Assembly: GCF_964340395.1 (NCBI RefSeq)
Contig: NC_135560.1
Coordinates: 14,093,098-14,157,097 of the forward strand
From: Glandiceps talaboti
Lineage: Eukaryota > Hemichordata > Enteropneusta > Spengelidae
Direction of reading: 5' to 3'
DNA: 64,000 nucleotides
Positions 49,481 through 64,000 of this stretch are shown here, one piece after another (the first letter of the stretch is position 1; each line of letters opens with the position of its first letter). The notes below the pieces were generated by a model. That model was not told where the DNA came from and did no database searches. It saw nothing but the letters and a program-made list of their open reading frames with translations. The position numbers and the translations under genes were made by a program.

Positions 49481-50716
49481 AATGACTTCGGAAATATGAA
49501 ATAGTGGTTCATAAAAGGACTTAGCGTTATCCTAACCTTACACTGAGAATGGTTAGTATTACTACACTTAGTACATTACATGTGTTGTGTGCATATCAAA
49601 ATAGAATGTTACTTTACAATTCTAGGTACCTGCAATAGCATTTCACCTCATGCTAGAGAGTCAAAATAGAACAAGAATTGTGACTTAGTCTTATGTGCGC
49701 CTATAGTAACACGTGGAGAGAAATCGAACGTTTGTTATTTTCACACCGTGCCTCGGCAGTACAATTCTATTTCAGGTTACAAGGTACCAAAAATTGTGTG
49801 TTTTGAGAAGTACTTGTTTTCTAGGGAGTTAATGTTCACTGAAGGAAACAATAAAAAGTGCTGTATTTTATTTCACTGATCCTTGAATTGAATATTTATA
49901 AAAATGTTTTCGTAGGAATTTCAGCTCTTTAGAATAACGAATGCATTGAAAGAGATAAGAATAAGAGTAAACTTCCAAGAGAAAGTGATATGTTCCCAAA
50001 CTATGTGTTTAATGGAAAGGTTGGCTGGCTATTAGCCTTCACCTGCAATCAACGTTGTGATGAGCGCTAGGTATTTTCATAAAAAGTTGATATCTTCCAT
50101 CAGTGAGTCATTTGTGGTTTTTCTCTCGAATTAAAAGTTCAAATGATGAATAGTGAACTGTAGACACTTTCCTGATTATTTACCGGGTGCTGAATATCAG
50201 AAAAACTCCAACACATACCTAGTGTTCAAGAGCCAATATCAACGTAATTCTAGAAGTACATGTACATACCAAACTAAATGACTTTCTTTTCAATTAGTGG
50301 ACCAACATTTTGATGTAGCCAGAGATTTCCATAAAAAATGCATACATGTGTCTTTAATCTGTTTCAGTCATTGATAGTTTATGCTTGGGAATAAAAAAGT
50401 TAGAATAATCGACAGCGAAATGTAATATACAGTTTTCTAACTATTTAATTGGTGTGCAATATCAAGGTTCTTATAGTACATACAATGTACCTCCTGAATG
50501 GGTTCTTTTTTTAGTATAGCAGACTTTGAAGTAGAACCATTCTCTGCTTGTTGAAACAGGACTTTGGTATGCATTTTATACAGGCCTCAGTCCACTTGAC
50601 CATGCTTATAAACAGAGCCAAAATATTTGACAACAGTGAACTACAGTTGTATTTCACAACTACGAACAGGTGTTCAAGACACTCATTGCTTGGTTTTCAT
50701 TGCCATGTAACTTGTA

Positions 50717-50799
50717 GACACACACACACACACACACGCACGCACGCACGCACGCACGCACTCACACACACATACACACACACACACACACACACATAC
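50717..50799. repeat. (CA)n / (CGCA)n compound microsatellite
   Basis: CA units flank a central block of ACGC units. Confidence 0.95.
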
Positions 50800-53266
50800 A
50801 GGAACAGATTTGAAACTAAGAAATAAGTTGATAAAACAACATTTTGTTGTTGTGGTGTATTTGAAACATCCTCCTCTTCATTTCTAACAGAGTAACAACT
50901 GTTTTTAGTGTTCTATGAGGTATTTTTTGATCAGGGCAAAGGTTCTTGTTGTCATTGTAATGGGGCACAGGTTTCACTCTGCTGGTATAACCACAGAACA
51001 TCTGATGAAACACTGTAAAAGATGTGTATTGATAAAGCAACAGTTTGTGTTCTTAGGCTGAAGCCACAAGCTACATGTACATGTATATTGTACGCCCCCC
51101 ACCCTCTGATTGTAGGCACTACCCCTTTCATTGTGATCGTAGGCTTAAATTATTCACCCTCCCCTTCATTGTGATCACAAGCTTCTGATAAATGATATAC
51201 CTTCCCCCATCACTGTAACAGAGGAACAGCTGATTTAGAGTCTCACATCCTTCATAGTAATGGGCAGTAGGTAGGTTGTGATGATAGTAAAATAGTGTTT
51301 AAATTAAGTACATGGAACACCTTTCATGTCTCACATGTCTGTCATAACACAGCTGTAACTAGTGAGAACCATTAAATTAACAAAGTTATGGAGTGAACAA
51401 CAGGTTGTGGTGAACAGACCCTGGAGGTTTTTAATGGTTGAGTAGGTAATATTTCATCCCAATCACCCCTTGCTGCTGGGAGTCTCAAATCAAATTCTCT
51501 TACCATACCTCTGTTGCAGTATATCATGGGAAAATATGAGTATGTCCTCTCTGTTGCAGCATAATATGCTAAAATCTGAGTGGCGTCCCTCTGATGTGAT
51601 ATACACTGTTAATTAGACCAGAGGTTCACCCGTGGTATTGGACATTCATGGTTCCTTTAGACCTTACGCACATGGTTTGACACAGCTACAGAGTGAAGAA
51701 ATGTGTGTGTGAAAGTGTAGGTTGTTTTATGGCCCTCTTGCCATACTACACTCACCACAAAGACAATCAATTGTCTTTCCGCTTCATAGTATGAATTGAA
51801 TCCTGTGTAAGTTATGGGTTTTAGTCACATAAATCTTCAGCTAGCGTACATGTTCAGAACTTAGAACTTAGAACTTAAGAAAATAGAGAAAGTGTGTACA
51901 CCTGAAGGGAGCTTTTTGACCTTCTTGTTTCAAATTCTCAACTTTATTTTCACCGTACAAATTTTAATATCTAAGAAAACCCTTCAGATTTTGTGGATTT
52001 CTATCATTTACCAGCTTCAGTTTTGTCATTATTAAAGGAGTGTTTTTGTACTGCCTGCTATGTTATTTCAATGGAAATGTTGTCAACATCGCCTTTCATG
52101 ATATCTCTCTGGAAAAGAAGCCAAAACAGGGAAGATTCACCGACTCCCAGCACTTAGCCCACACATGCACTATGCATAAATGTTCCAGTCTTCACTATTG
52201 TACAGTCTGTACATTAGGAGTGTATTGTGTTTACTTGTGACAGGATCCCCTATAGTAGAACTTATAATTTGTGGTTGCACACCATTTGCAAGCTTCAGTT
52301 GACTGACACAACATAAAAGGTGTGATTTTAGGGTGAAGGGAAAGACTTACACTGGACACCTGTACTGCTGGTTAAATAGAATCAAACCTATACCCCGTCA
52401 CATACTGTTACTATAGTTATGTGTTGTTGTTGATGACGACAGGTATTGAGCTTTCGTTCCCGTGAAACATATGAACACCTACATTTGTAAATCATATTCA
52501 TTAGATTGTAGTATAAGTTGATCGTTAGTTTTTGTCGTAGATCTTGGAATTGTTTTCGCCAAAGTGTACAATTTAGCAACACCCAATTATCAAGTATAGT
52601 AATACCCTGTTAAGATACACGATGTTTCAATGTGAGTATGACTAAATAAAATTAGTATGGCCACAGACACTTCCTCGTCTGTGGTTTGGTTGTCAACTTG
52701 GGTCCCATGCTGGACAAGTTGGAAACAAAACATATTGACTTTATGTGATATCTCTGCCTCTAGGGCATACACCTTGTACAAGTTGTCATTTTACTGTTAT
52801 CTTGCATCATTTGATATATCATGAGAGAACCTGACAAGAAGGTCAACATGGTACATTTTGTTCCAGGTCACTTGATTATTAAAGACCTTATCATGATCTG
52901 CCTGCCATATAAAAATGATATGACGCATTAATACTGACAATTTCATATAATTTTTATAGCCCCCGCAGAAATAGTCGTGAAGTCATAATGCAGTAAATCT
53001 CTCCTGTGGGTTTTTTTTTTGGTAGGTTGTCATCACAACATATTTATTATGAATTCATAATAGTCTGTAAAAAAAAGGCCTCACTGTACTTGACATATAC
53101 TATAAATTAAATGTTGATTACATTGTTGAAAAATTAATTGGATTCTTAATGAGATGAGTCCCTGAATAATTTTCATCAAAGTATCTCATTTCTGTGTCAA
53201 TAGATGAAATAAATTATGACAAGCTAATATTAGATATGATTATGGTTTTCCTATACACAGTGTAGT
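50800..53266. other. intronic sequence without recognised features
   Basis: No exon-like frame. Minor repetition of CCTCTSTTGCAG at about 51508 and 51547. Confidence 0.35.
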
Positions 53267-53425
53267 TTAAAGGGCCATGCTTCAATCCCAGGTCATTGTT
53301 TTAGTGTTAAGATTACGTGGGATTGTTGTTGTTGTTTTTTGTTCTGGACCAATTTTTTCTATAACTCTGCCAAACAGCTGGGCTTCACACCTAGATTGTA
53401 ATCTTAATCTGAAGAGGACCTTTAA
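53267..53425 (+). mobile_element. MITE family B copy 3 (TTAA-bounded)
   Basis: TTAAAGGGCCATGCTTCAATCC to GAAGAGGACCTTTAA. Shares CAATCCCAGGTC, TTTGTTCTGGACC and TTTTTTCTATAACTCTGCC with the other copies. Both TTAA ends are intact. Confidence 0.78.
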
Positions 53426-53821
53426 GAATTACATTCCAACTAACTTGGCTAGCATTACTAGGTTTGGAACTTCGCTTGGTTGATTTTGACTTGCATGTCG
53501 TTCATCTTCTCAATACACAGGAGATGGTTGAAATCAACCAAGCGAAGGTTCTAAGTATGCCAGCATTGAGTTAGCATAGTGCTAACACTAGGTTGGCATT
53601 AACGCCACATCAGGACGAGTTAGCAACGTAATTGGACAAATGTAGCATGTACAGGACATGTACATTTGTACGTCAGGTCATGTATGGGGTCCCCTTTGGT
53701 CTAACCAATATGATATTTCAAAATACACAATTTTAAATTTCTTGCATTCCAGCATATACAATTTTTGTCGCAGTGAATTAAAAATTTATAAACAATTACA
53801 AAATCTAGCACAGCTAAAATT

Positions 53822-53972
53822 TATTGTGTTGTGTTGTGTTGTGTTGTGTTGTGCTGTGCTGTGCTGTGCTGTGCTGTGCTGTGCTGTGTTGTGTTGTGTT
53901 GTGTTGTGTTGTGTTGTGTTGTGTTGTGTTGTGTTGTGTTGTGTTGTGTTGTGTTGTGTTGTGTTGTGTTGT
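53822..53972. repeat. (TTGTG)n pentanucleotide array with CTGTG block
   Basis: About 30 units. TTGTG units on both sides flank a block of about seven CTGTG variants, so one point mutation was amplified locally. Confidence 0.95.
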
Positions 53973-54242
53973 AGATTCTGTGTTAACCTAGTAAACTGAT
54001 GGGTAGCTCCCTGTAATATTGTTCCCACATGATGGTGGTCACATCCTTGAGTTTAATGTTTGTATCATTGATCATTGTAACCACCAATCTGACACAAGAA
54101 CACTTGTAGTTGCCATGACAAGTGTTTGCTATTTATATAGGGTTTTGTAGTTGATACGAGACTTTGTACATGTACCTGAACTAGATACTTACTTGATGTG
54201 ATGATATGCTGGATGTGTTTTGTCAATAGGAGGTGATGTGCT

Positions 54243-54652
54243 TGTCTAGTAACTATACATGTTGGCTCTTTTTCCCTGATCTCTCTCTCCACATATAGTC
54301 AAATGGACAAATTCTGCTGAAAAGCTAGCTAAATCTTGTGCTGGGGAAAGGGTAACAACACATGTCAGTAGTAATCCAACACACTGACAGGCGGCTGTAA
54401 TTGGTTAATTTGGTCAGTTTAGTCCCAACACAACCTCCAGTTTGAAAGTACATGTAAGTCACAACAACGACAATGCAACAGCGTCATCACATTTAAATCA
54501 ACGCAGTCACTCCAAAAGCATTTTAAAACTACCACTGTCAGTGGGTACGTACGGAAAGTAGTGCTAGAGAAATCCATTTGACTATATGGTGGAGCGAGAG
54601 ATTGTAGAAAACAAGCCTACACACATCTACACACATTGTAGTTTCTAGAATA
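54243..54652 (+). mobile_element. MITE family A copy 4
   Basis: TGTCTAGTAACTATACATGTTGG at the left, TTGTAGTTTCTAGA at the right, inner repeats ATAGTCAAATGGACAAATTC and CCATTTGACTATATGGTGG, and the core CATGTCAGTAGTAATCCA. Confidence 0.82.
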
Positions 54653-54694
54653 ATGATGTGCTTACATGTGTAATATCTATAGACAGTGGATAAA

Positions 54695-54866
54695 ATAAAG
54701 GCCCATGAGTCAATCCCAGGTTTTGCATCCGAATAATCGCATCAATAGTGCCATAAGGATTACAATGGGATCATTCTTTTGTTCAGGGCCAACTTTTTAT
54801 ATAGCTCTGTCAGACAACTGTTTTTCACATCTAAATTTTAATTCTAATCTAACTTAGTCCCCTGAA
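54695..54866 (+). mobile_element. MITE family B copy 4 (ends decayed)
   Basis: ATAAAGGCCCATGAGTCAATCC, then CAATCCCAGG, TTCTTTTGTTCAGGGCC and CTCTGTCAGACAACTG as in copy 1. The left TTAA has become ATAA and the right end is degenerate (GTCCCCTGAAG). Confidence 0.7.
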
Positions 54867-57733
<2,867 letters not shown>

Positions 57734-58439
57734 TTAAAACGGTACAATACCATGTTAACTAGACTAATTTGACAGTATTGTACATTGTAAGACTTCCATT
57801 GATATCATACAACATGTGTACCAAATCAACCTTGGCTTGGCTAGATGTCTACCAGCTCTGTTTTAAGTAAATCCCAAGACAATATAAAGGAGACCCTTGT
57901 TAGTGAACAATTATATCCACTGTTCAGACTAGATGCCTTGAAGGACCTATGAAGAGTAATCATTGCCACCCATAACTGCAGTGTTACTAGAATGGTTTAT
58001 TTTGATACAAATGTACTTGCATGTTAAAAAAGAGGTTTTAGGTTCAAAATGAAGCCATGGTTAGTTTTTATCACTGACGTGTTGAATGCATCTGTACATA
58101 TAAGAAGACAAGAAACAGAGAAAGAAAACATGCTTTATTCCAAAGCTACCATACTACATATATAATACAGCATTGATAGAATACCTTTTCCCATTGAAAG
58201 TCTTTCAGGCAAGTGAAAGATAAAATACAGTAAATTACTTACATACAAAGTACATTAGACTAAGAAAACATAGTACATAATACTTAATAGGATGTTAATT
58301 ACCGAAATAAATGAATAAATAAACACATTTATTGTTGTATAAACTCAGCAGTCTGTGTCCTAAAGGCATAGCGATAGGAGCAGACATCCATTTTCGACAG
58401 TTGAAAGTCCCACATTTCTTCTTGAAAATATCAGTTTTG

Positions 58440-58785
58440 TCACCGTACTAGACTCTCTCATAGCCTTGCATGTTGGGAGTGTTGCTAGCAGAAGCGGCTG
58501 TTTTGTATGTACCGATATCTGCTGAATACTTGTATTCTATCTAATATCCTTGTATTGTGTGCCCTTATTGACTACGCAGTGCTAGGGAGCGTCGCAATAA
58601 CAAGGTGTGTCGAAATAACACGTCAAGGAAGCGTTAGTCCTATGTAAGTAATGAGGGCGCACATGACAGTACCAGGATATATACGGTAGATATTGGCAGA
58701 TCAGGTACATACAAAACAGCTTCTTTCTGCTAGCAGCGCTAGCGATGCTCCAGAGGCTATGAGAGAGTTTATCATCGTACATGTA
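58440..58785. mobile_element. foldback element with ACTCTCTCATAGCC arms
   Basis: Left arm ACTCTCTCATAGCC, GTTGCTAGCAGAAG, GCTGTTTTGTATGTACC, then ATATCC and GCCCTTATTGACTAC. All recur inverted in the right arm (GTAAGTAATGAGGGCGC, GGTACATACAAAACAGC, CTGCTAGCAGCGC, GGCTATGAGAGAGT). Arms of at least 130 bases make up most of the 345-base element. Confidence 0.78.
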
Positions 58786-60166
58786 AAGCCGGATGTTGAA
58801 TTATAGATGAAGGATAGGAAGATGACAGCTTCGTCATCTTGTTTTGACGCATAATATCCATAATGTATACGAGTGTCAAGTCAGTTTTTCCCCTGGAGCA
58901 TGATGTATCATTCTCTGTGTTCATTCTTTCATCGTAGAGATTAATATTGTGAGTATCCCTTTGCGGAGATTCCCTGAATAGATACTATGCTAAAGGTGAA
59001 ATAGTCTCATTAGCAGTGTTATGGAAAAGGTCAGCCTATGTTGAGCAGAGAGTAAAGTTTCCTGTAGGTATCAATAACTGTGTCATAACAACCCAGAGCC
59101 ACATGTGTGCATTTCTGTGTTCCATTTCTGATTCAAAGGAATTGAAAGTAGCTTATGGAAGTTATTGAGATGAATGAAATGTAGTGTCATTTGTAGTTCC
59201 CTAATCCTTTCACACAGCGTGACAAAACTTAAATGCCAAATGAAAACGCTGTCAACAGGAATATTGATGCTGATACTGATATTCCAGACCATGTCGAAGG
59301 TCTCATCTATTTTGTTCATTGTCTTCATATGTTTTCAAAAGAAAGCAATAGAATTAGTAAATAGAATGTATAGTATCGTTCAGTTCATTGATCACAGGTG
59401 TTTTGATGAGAGGTGAAAATGTGGTATTCTGTTTTTGTGAAAGAAATTGAAACAACTTATTTCTGTCTTGTCTAATCATGAAAGTATATTACATAGGGGT
59501 TAATAGTAGGTCAAATGTGCAGCGTTTTGTATGTATCTAGTGTCATATGTTTACATGCATTTCTAAAAAGAAAACACATCATTCATTTATGGCAGCATGT
59601 ATATCTTCAATTTTCCGATTCGTGTGTTTTTGTAAGTCGTCCATGTAGGTGCAAATACATTGTTATGCAGTAGTTCCATCCTCTGATTTAGTATTATAAA
59701 AAAATTGTGCTTTACTGTAAGTTCTCCTGTTTAAATTTTCCAACTGACATAGTTTATACTGGGAAGGACACATTACAACACATAGTAGAAATTGGCAAAC
59801 TTGTCGTGGTCACTGTCACACTCACACTCACAGTCACACTCACAGGCTACCATATAAACTGCCTACAGACTACCATTGCTAACTAATCAGATGAGATTTG
59901 CCAAGAGTAATGTATGGCCCTGAATTCAATATCAGTAACTGCTATGTCATGACCTGGAAGTTCCTGTTGAAGGTGAAATCGTGTTTGTAGGTGTAATTCT
60001 AAACATATGTTGTGATATTGGTGAATTAGTGGCTACTTCTACTTGTTCACTTTGATCCGATTTATCGGTCTGCTTTGCCAACTTTGGATTTACGATGGAT
60101 ATAGTTCTCAAGGATACTAAATGCTGGTGTAGTTGTGGTTGTTTGTGGTGGGGATAGGGGAAGCAT

Positions 60167-60167
<1 letters not shown>
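58786..60167. other. intronic sequence without recognised features
   Basis: A short (CACACT/CACAGT) run lies near 59814-59845. Otherwise nothing. Confidence 0.35.
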
Positions 60168-60208
<41 letters not shown>

Positions 60209-60210
60209 GG
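60168..60210. repeat. (GACA)n microsatellite
   Basis: About 10 perfect AGAC units. Confidence 0.95.
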
Positions 60211-63200
60211 GATCTAGACAGCTGTTAAAAGGTAGAATGTACAATTCTTGTCTAAACTTTCAATTGTTGAGTCACCAGTCGCAGTATGTCAGTGTTAATA
60301 GCGCTATCAGGAATTTAGATAATTAAAACTTGTAAAAATTTACAAACCTTATTTTCTACAAAATTCATTAATTCAAATAACATTTTTCTTTGCAAATTTT
60401 CAACAGAATTCTTTCGATGTATGATCTGTTATTTTTTTAAACAATTTTGAATAGTATATATGTTTTAATCCTGAAAGTATTTAGAATGGATCCTTTTCAT
60501 GATGCTTGCATATACACATACCCTATAGTATTAGGTCAGAGTACAGACTGAGACATGAAACAAATGCCTCAAACATTAGCCAACAGACAGACGTACATTT
60601 GCAAAATGAAGTCATTGCATCATTATTACCCCATAAATTAAGAAGGGGAGAAAACTCTCTTGTACACACTTCAAAGAAAAGGTTAACAAATAGTTGGGTT
60701 TATAAATTAAGCAGTTGTCCAGGGCACGTAGAAGTTACTAAATGTGTCTGGATAACTAAATTTGTAAGGTGGTAGTCTGTTAGACCAATGGATGAATCAG
60801 TTGACTTGGAGAAATCTGACTAGTACCATAGTACCAGGTGTAGAAGTTAAATTTCAGCTCTGGTCTATAACTGCCATGGTACTGTAACTATAACTGCTGT
60901 GATGGCACCTGTCTTAATTGTTGTCAGGAGAAAAGAGACTGTTAATCAATGGGGACTTTATCAAGGCAATGGTTGTTGGGACCCCATGCAGACATTGTAT
61001 TGTCAAATCAAATAATTTAGCTATTGTTTTAGTGACCTATTGAAAACCAGAGAGAGAGGAGAATCCATGGATCTTTAACTGTCCACATCAGACTGTGAAT
61101 AAACGTATAAACCTGTTACAAACACTGGAAACAGTTAAAGTAAACAACTGAATTGGATTAATAACACTTGACATATCATGTAGGACATACAGAGACTTGT
61201 ATACACACTATGGTTTGATAGTGTGTAATAGTAATACAAGTTTTATGGCCTCTGTCTGTGTACATGAAATTCCAAGGAAATTGGAAATTTGTTTGTGAAC
61301 GTGAACTGTTATATAAAGTGGCCATAAACCTGTTCTCATCAAATGATGGAATGTATTTGTCTCTGTACTTCTAGCATGCTGTGCCAAGTATTATTAATCC
61401 AAGTCAGGTGTGTACTTTCCCAGTTTGTAACAGGTTCCAATGGTCCACAGTCTGATGTTAGCAGTTGTATCTTGAAAGATCAAATGTAAACTTAAAAAAA
61501 AAAAAGTGAGACAACAGGAAAAACTGTACTGATTTTTAGAAGAGCTTTTAATTTAATTATAAAATCCTAGTAGTGTTTAGATTCTTAGCAAGTGTCCATA
61601 TTGAATTGCAAATTTGTTACTAGTGACAGATTTGAATTGTGAAGTTGTTCAGAGGTGATCTGGTATATACTTTCACTGCAGATTAGTATCCTGATAGGCT
61701 TTAGTATGTCTAGTTAGAATATGTACACATTTGTGAAATGTTGCTTGTTTTTGTGGCAGACTTTCTGTGTACAGGTGTGTGCATGTGTGGTCACTGACTG
61801 GTACATTAAAAGATGAAACAAAAACCCAACTTTTGCAAAGCGAAAACGAAATGTCATGAAAATGAAATATTAAATGACAGTGTTTTATTCAAGTATACGG
61901 TATCGTGATGGTCAATACAGGTCTTTTTTTTAAATACGGTAATGTGTTTTTATAATGAAGTATTAGTATGTTGAATATTGCTGGCCTATGAAAATGATGA
62001 AGTCTTGTTAGAATTCTGTCTGTCTGTCTGTGTGTGTATGCAGTGAAACTATCAACAACATTGGCTATCAGCAACATTGCCTATATGAGGACCTAGGTCA
62101 CATAGTTGGGTAACCATGCTAGGTCAAAGATCCTGTGATATATTTTATCTGTAAGACATTTGTTGAGAATAGTAAATAGTAAAAAAAAAATAGTTTGTCA
62201 TTGCCTGACGTGTATGCAATAATGTTCGTTAATAGTCCTATGATAATTTCTTGTGATGTTCCTTGAACTGTTATTTATGTATCACAAATATCAGTGACGA
62301 CTCATTTATGTTGCTTCCGGTATCATAGAGTGTACTGAGGGGAAATTTTATGTTCTGTATAATATTCCTAGCGTGTCTTAGTATTGGAATACCAGAGGCT
62401 GTTTGACTTTTTTCTTGTCAAAGGTGACTTATTCTCCATTGATTTTGTTTCACTGTTGTGGTTCCAGCTGTGAAGACAGCAGTGTTCCAAACAGTAAAAA
62501 CTGTGTACATATAGCTAAGACTGAAACCTATCATGCATATCACATTTATTAGTACACTATGTTGTGATTATTATATGCCAACCCATGCCTACTTTAATGT
62601 TGTAGAAAAGGGTATTTGGATAACAGTGTTACAATTTGCTGTATCCACACACACTGTGTTAATAGTAAGACCAAAAAAAGAAGTTGTTTCTGATCAGTTC
62701 GCGCATCACTTATATTTTTTAAATACCCTCGCATCAGTCTTCTCTTTTTTCATGTTTTTCCAGCCCATGCACTCTGCAGATCCAGGGGGAAACACAAAAA
62801 TAACCCTCCCTGCAAGTCTTCAGTGAAGACAACTGCCAAGCCAATCATGAACAAGCAAATGACATCTGCCCCACATACACACTTGCTCTAAAGTATTAAA
62901 TAAGAAGAACAGTAACTGTCATAAATAGATTTAGTGACAGGTTTGTTGAGAATAAAAACAAAACAAAAATACGGTCTCACCACTTTCTGTAGTCAGATTG
63001 TCTTACCACTTTCTGTGGAGTCAGACAAAATGTCCTGACCAGAAACATTTCTCTCTTTTTTTGGCATAATGGTGATATTTTTTATGTTGACGAAATCAAT
63101 CACAACATTGAACAGAACAAGGAACCAATGGGTACCCACGGGTTCATATCCTTCATTGTAAATAAATAAATAAATAAATGCATGGATTTTGACAATTTCT

Positions 63201-63463
63201 TTTTTAGTGATTGTCTCATAATGAGTACTCATATTTGGTTGATATCTTTTGCTTAATGGATTCTGTAATGTGGCATCCATGTTAAATCACCAAGGGGTAA
63301 ACATGTGGTGGTGGTAGTGTTGAGGTCAAATAAATCATCATTTTGACAGAGAAATCCCTTCATGAACTTGTAAACTTTAGCCACAGAATGAAATTCTAGA
63401 TAATGTGATCTGTTTTGATAGGATTTTATGACTACAGTAATTTTTCATACATGTATTTTTTGG
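60211..63463. other. intronic sequence with a small hairpin
   Basis: CTTGTAT(A)CACACTAT and ATAGTGTGTAATAGTAATACAAG form an imperfect hairpin at about 61197-61241. An (AAAT)n run is at 63159-63179. No exon recognised. Confidence 0.35.
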
Positions 63464-63487
63464 AGGGGAGGGGGGGGGGGGGGGGGG
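63464..63487. repeat. poly-G tract
   Basis: GGAGGGGAGG followed by about 18 G. Its length may be an assembly estimate. Confidence 0.85.
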
Positions 63488-64000
63488 CAGATGGATTATT
63501 CAAAGTATGTTAACATTAGCATGAGTGTAGAGTAAGTTCAAGCACCATTTTGCAGTCCCTGGTGGAACTAATACTGCTGTAGTACCTCAAGATTCCAGAC
63601 TAACTTAAGCCAGTGTTTGTCTAGACTGATTGCCATATTGCACAGTGTGTTTCTTTAAGGAGAAGCAGTAAAGTAAAATAAAGACACGTGCAGTGTCTTG
63701 CAAGTCACGGTCATTCAGTACATGTATGTCATCGAAGCCCTTGGTATGCCAACATTGTTAATGTCTAGTGGGGCCTATCATAACATTTCCATTTCTTGGT
63801 GATAGAGAGCGCTAAACTGGAGAGTACTGCTGTCTAGAAATAGAGTGATGAGAGAGGACGGAGACCAGCTTGAGGGAGCTGTCTTGTATTACTTTTAAAT
63901 AATAATATTTGGACCCTTGGTTCTAGTCTTGTTCAAGGGATTAAAATGAAGGTTGACATTTGGACTGTATTCGTTTGAAATTTAAGTGAAAGACAATGCA
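63488..64000. other. intronic sequence at window end
   Basis: Nothing recognised; in particular no CHSY1 exon. Confidence 0.35.

Noticed and set aside
61316-61350. AAAGTGGCCATAAACC as another family C terminus
   Set aside because: Only about 11 bases match; no inner arm follows.

Overview
This is non-coding-rich nuclear DNA from an animal, most likely a marine invertebrate (mollusc, brachiopod, annelid, hemichordate or amphioxus grade; the sequence alone does not settle which). The reasons are a metazoan-type Golgi chondroitin synthase exon that ends on a consensus 5' splice site, AT-rich introns, very many long microsatellites, frequent TACATGTA-type words, and truncated LINEs, a tRNA-derived SINE and many small inverted-repeat elements. 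There is no sign of bacterial gene organisation, CRISPR or operons.

Only two protein-coding genes can be supported. A complete, apparently single-exon short-chain dehydrogenase/reductase lies on the minus strand at 1461-2279. About 6 kb away and divergently oriented is the 5' coding exon of a chondroitin sulfate synthase (CHSY1-type) at 8363-9118 on the plus strand. It is preceded by a promoter-like stretch with a palindromic CRE, a YY1-type ATGGCGG motif and three short upstream ORFs. No later CHSY1 exon and no other gene can be recognised from 9119 to 64000, so this stretch is read as one very long intron (at least 54.9 kb).

The intron is a collection of short non-autonomous elements. At least four inverted-repeat families are present in several copies: a TAGTCTAG-ended superfamily (families A and D, about 10 copies or fragments), a family bounded by TTAA (B, four copies), and a nearly full-length foldback family ending in AGTGGCCAT (C, one copy upstream of CHSY1 and three in the intron). 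Three further long-TIR elements occur once each (35765-36116, 43031-43387, 58440-58785). Two LINE 3' ends retain the last codons of ORF2, one before a (TATCTG)13 tail and one on the minus strand before a (CAAT)n-like tail with an AGCGCC/GGCGCT hairpin. A SINE with A and B boxes sits at about 19700-19970.

The first kilobase holds a candidate small hammerhead ribozyme of the type reported from Penelope-like elements, wedged between two TA arrays. Tandem repeats include a 6 x 80 bp minisatellite (34448-34935), a 39 bp repeat, a 40 bp repeat, a 227 bp duplication, a CCAAT-rich repeat and large GACA, GA, TATTG and TTGTG microsatellites. The two genes have no obvious functional link: one is a soluble oxidoreductase, the other a Golgi glycosyltransferase.
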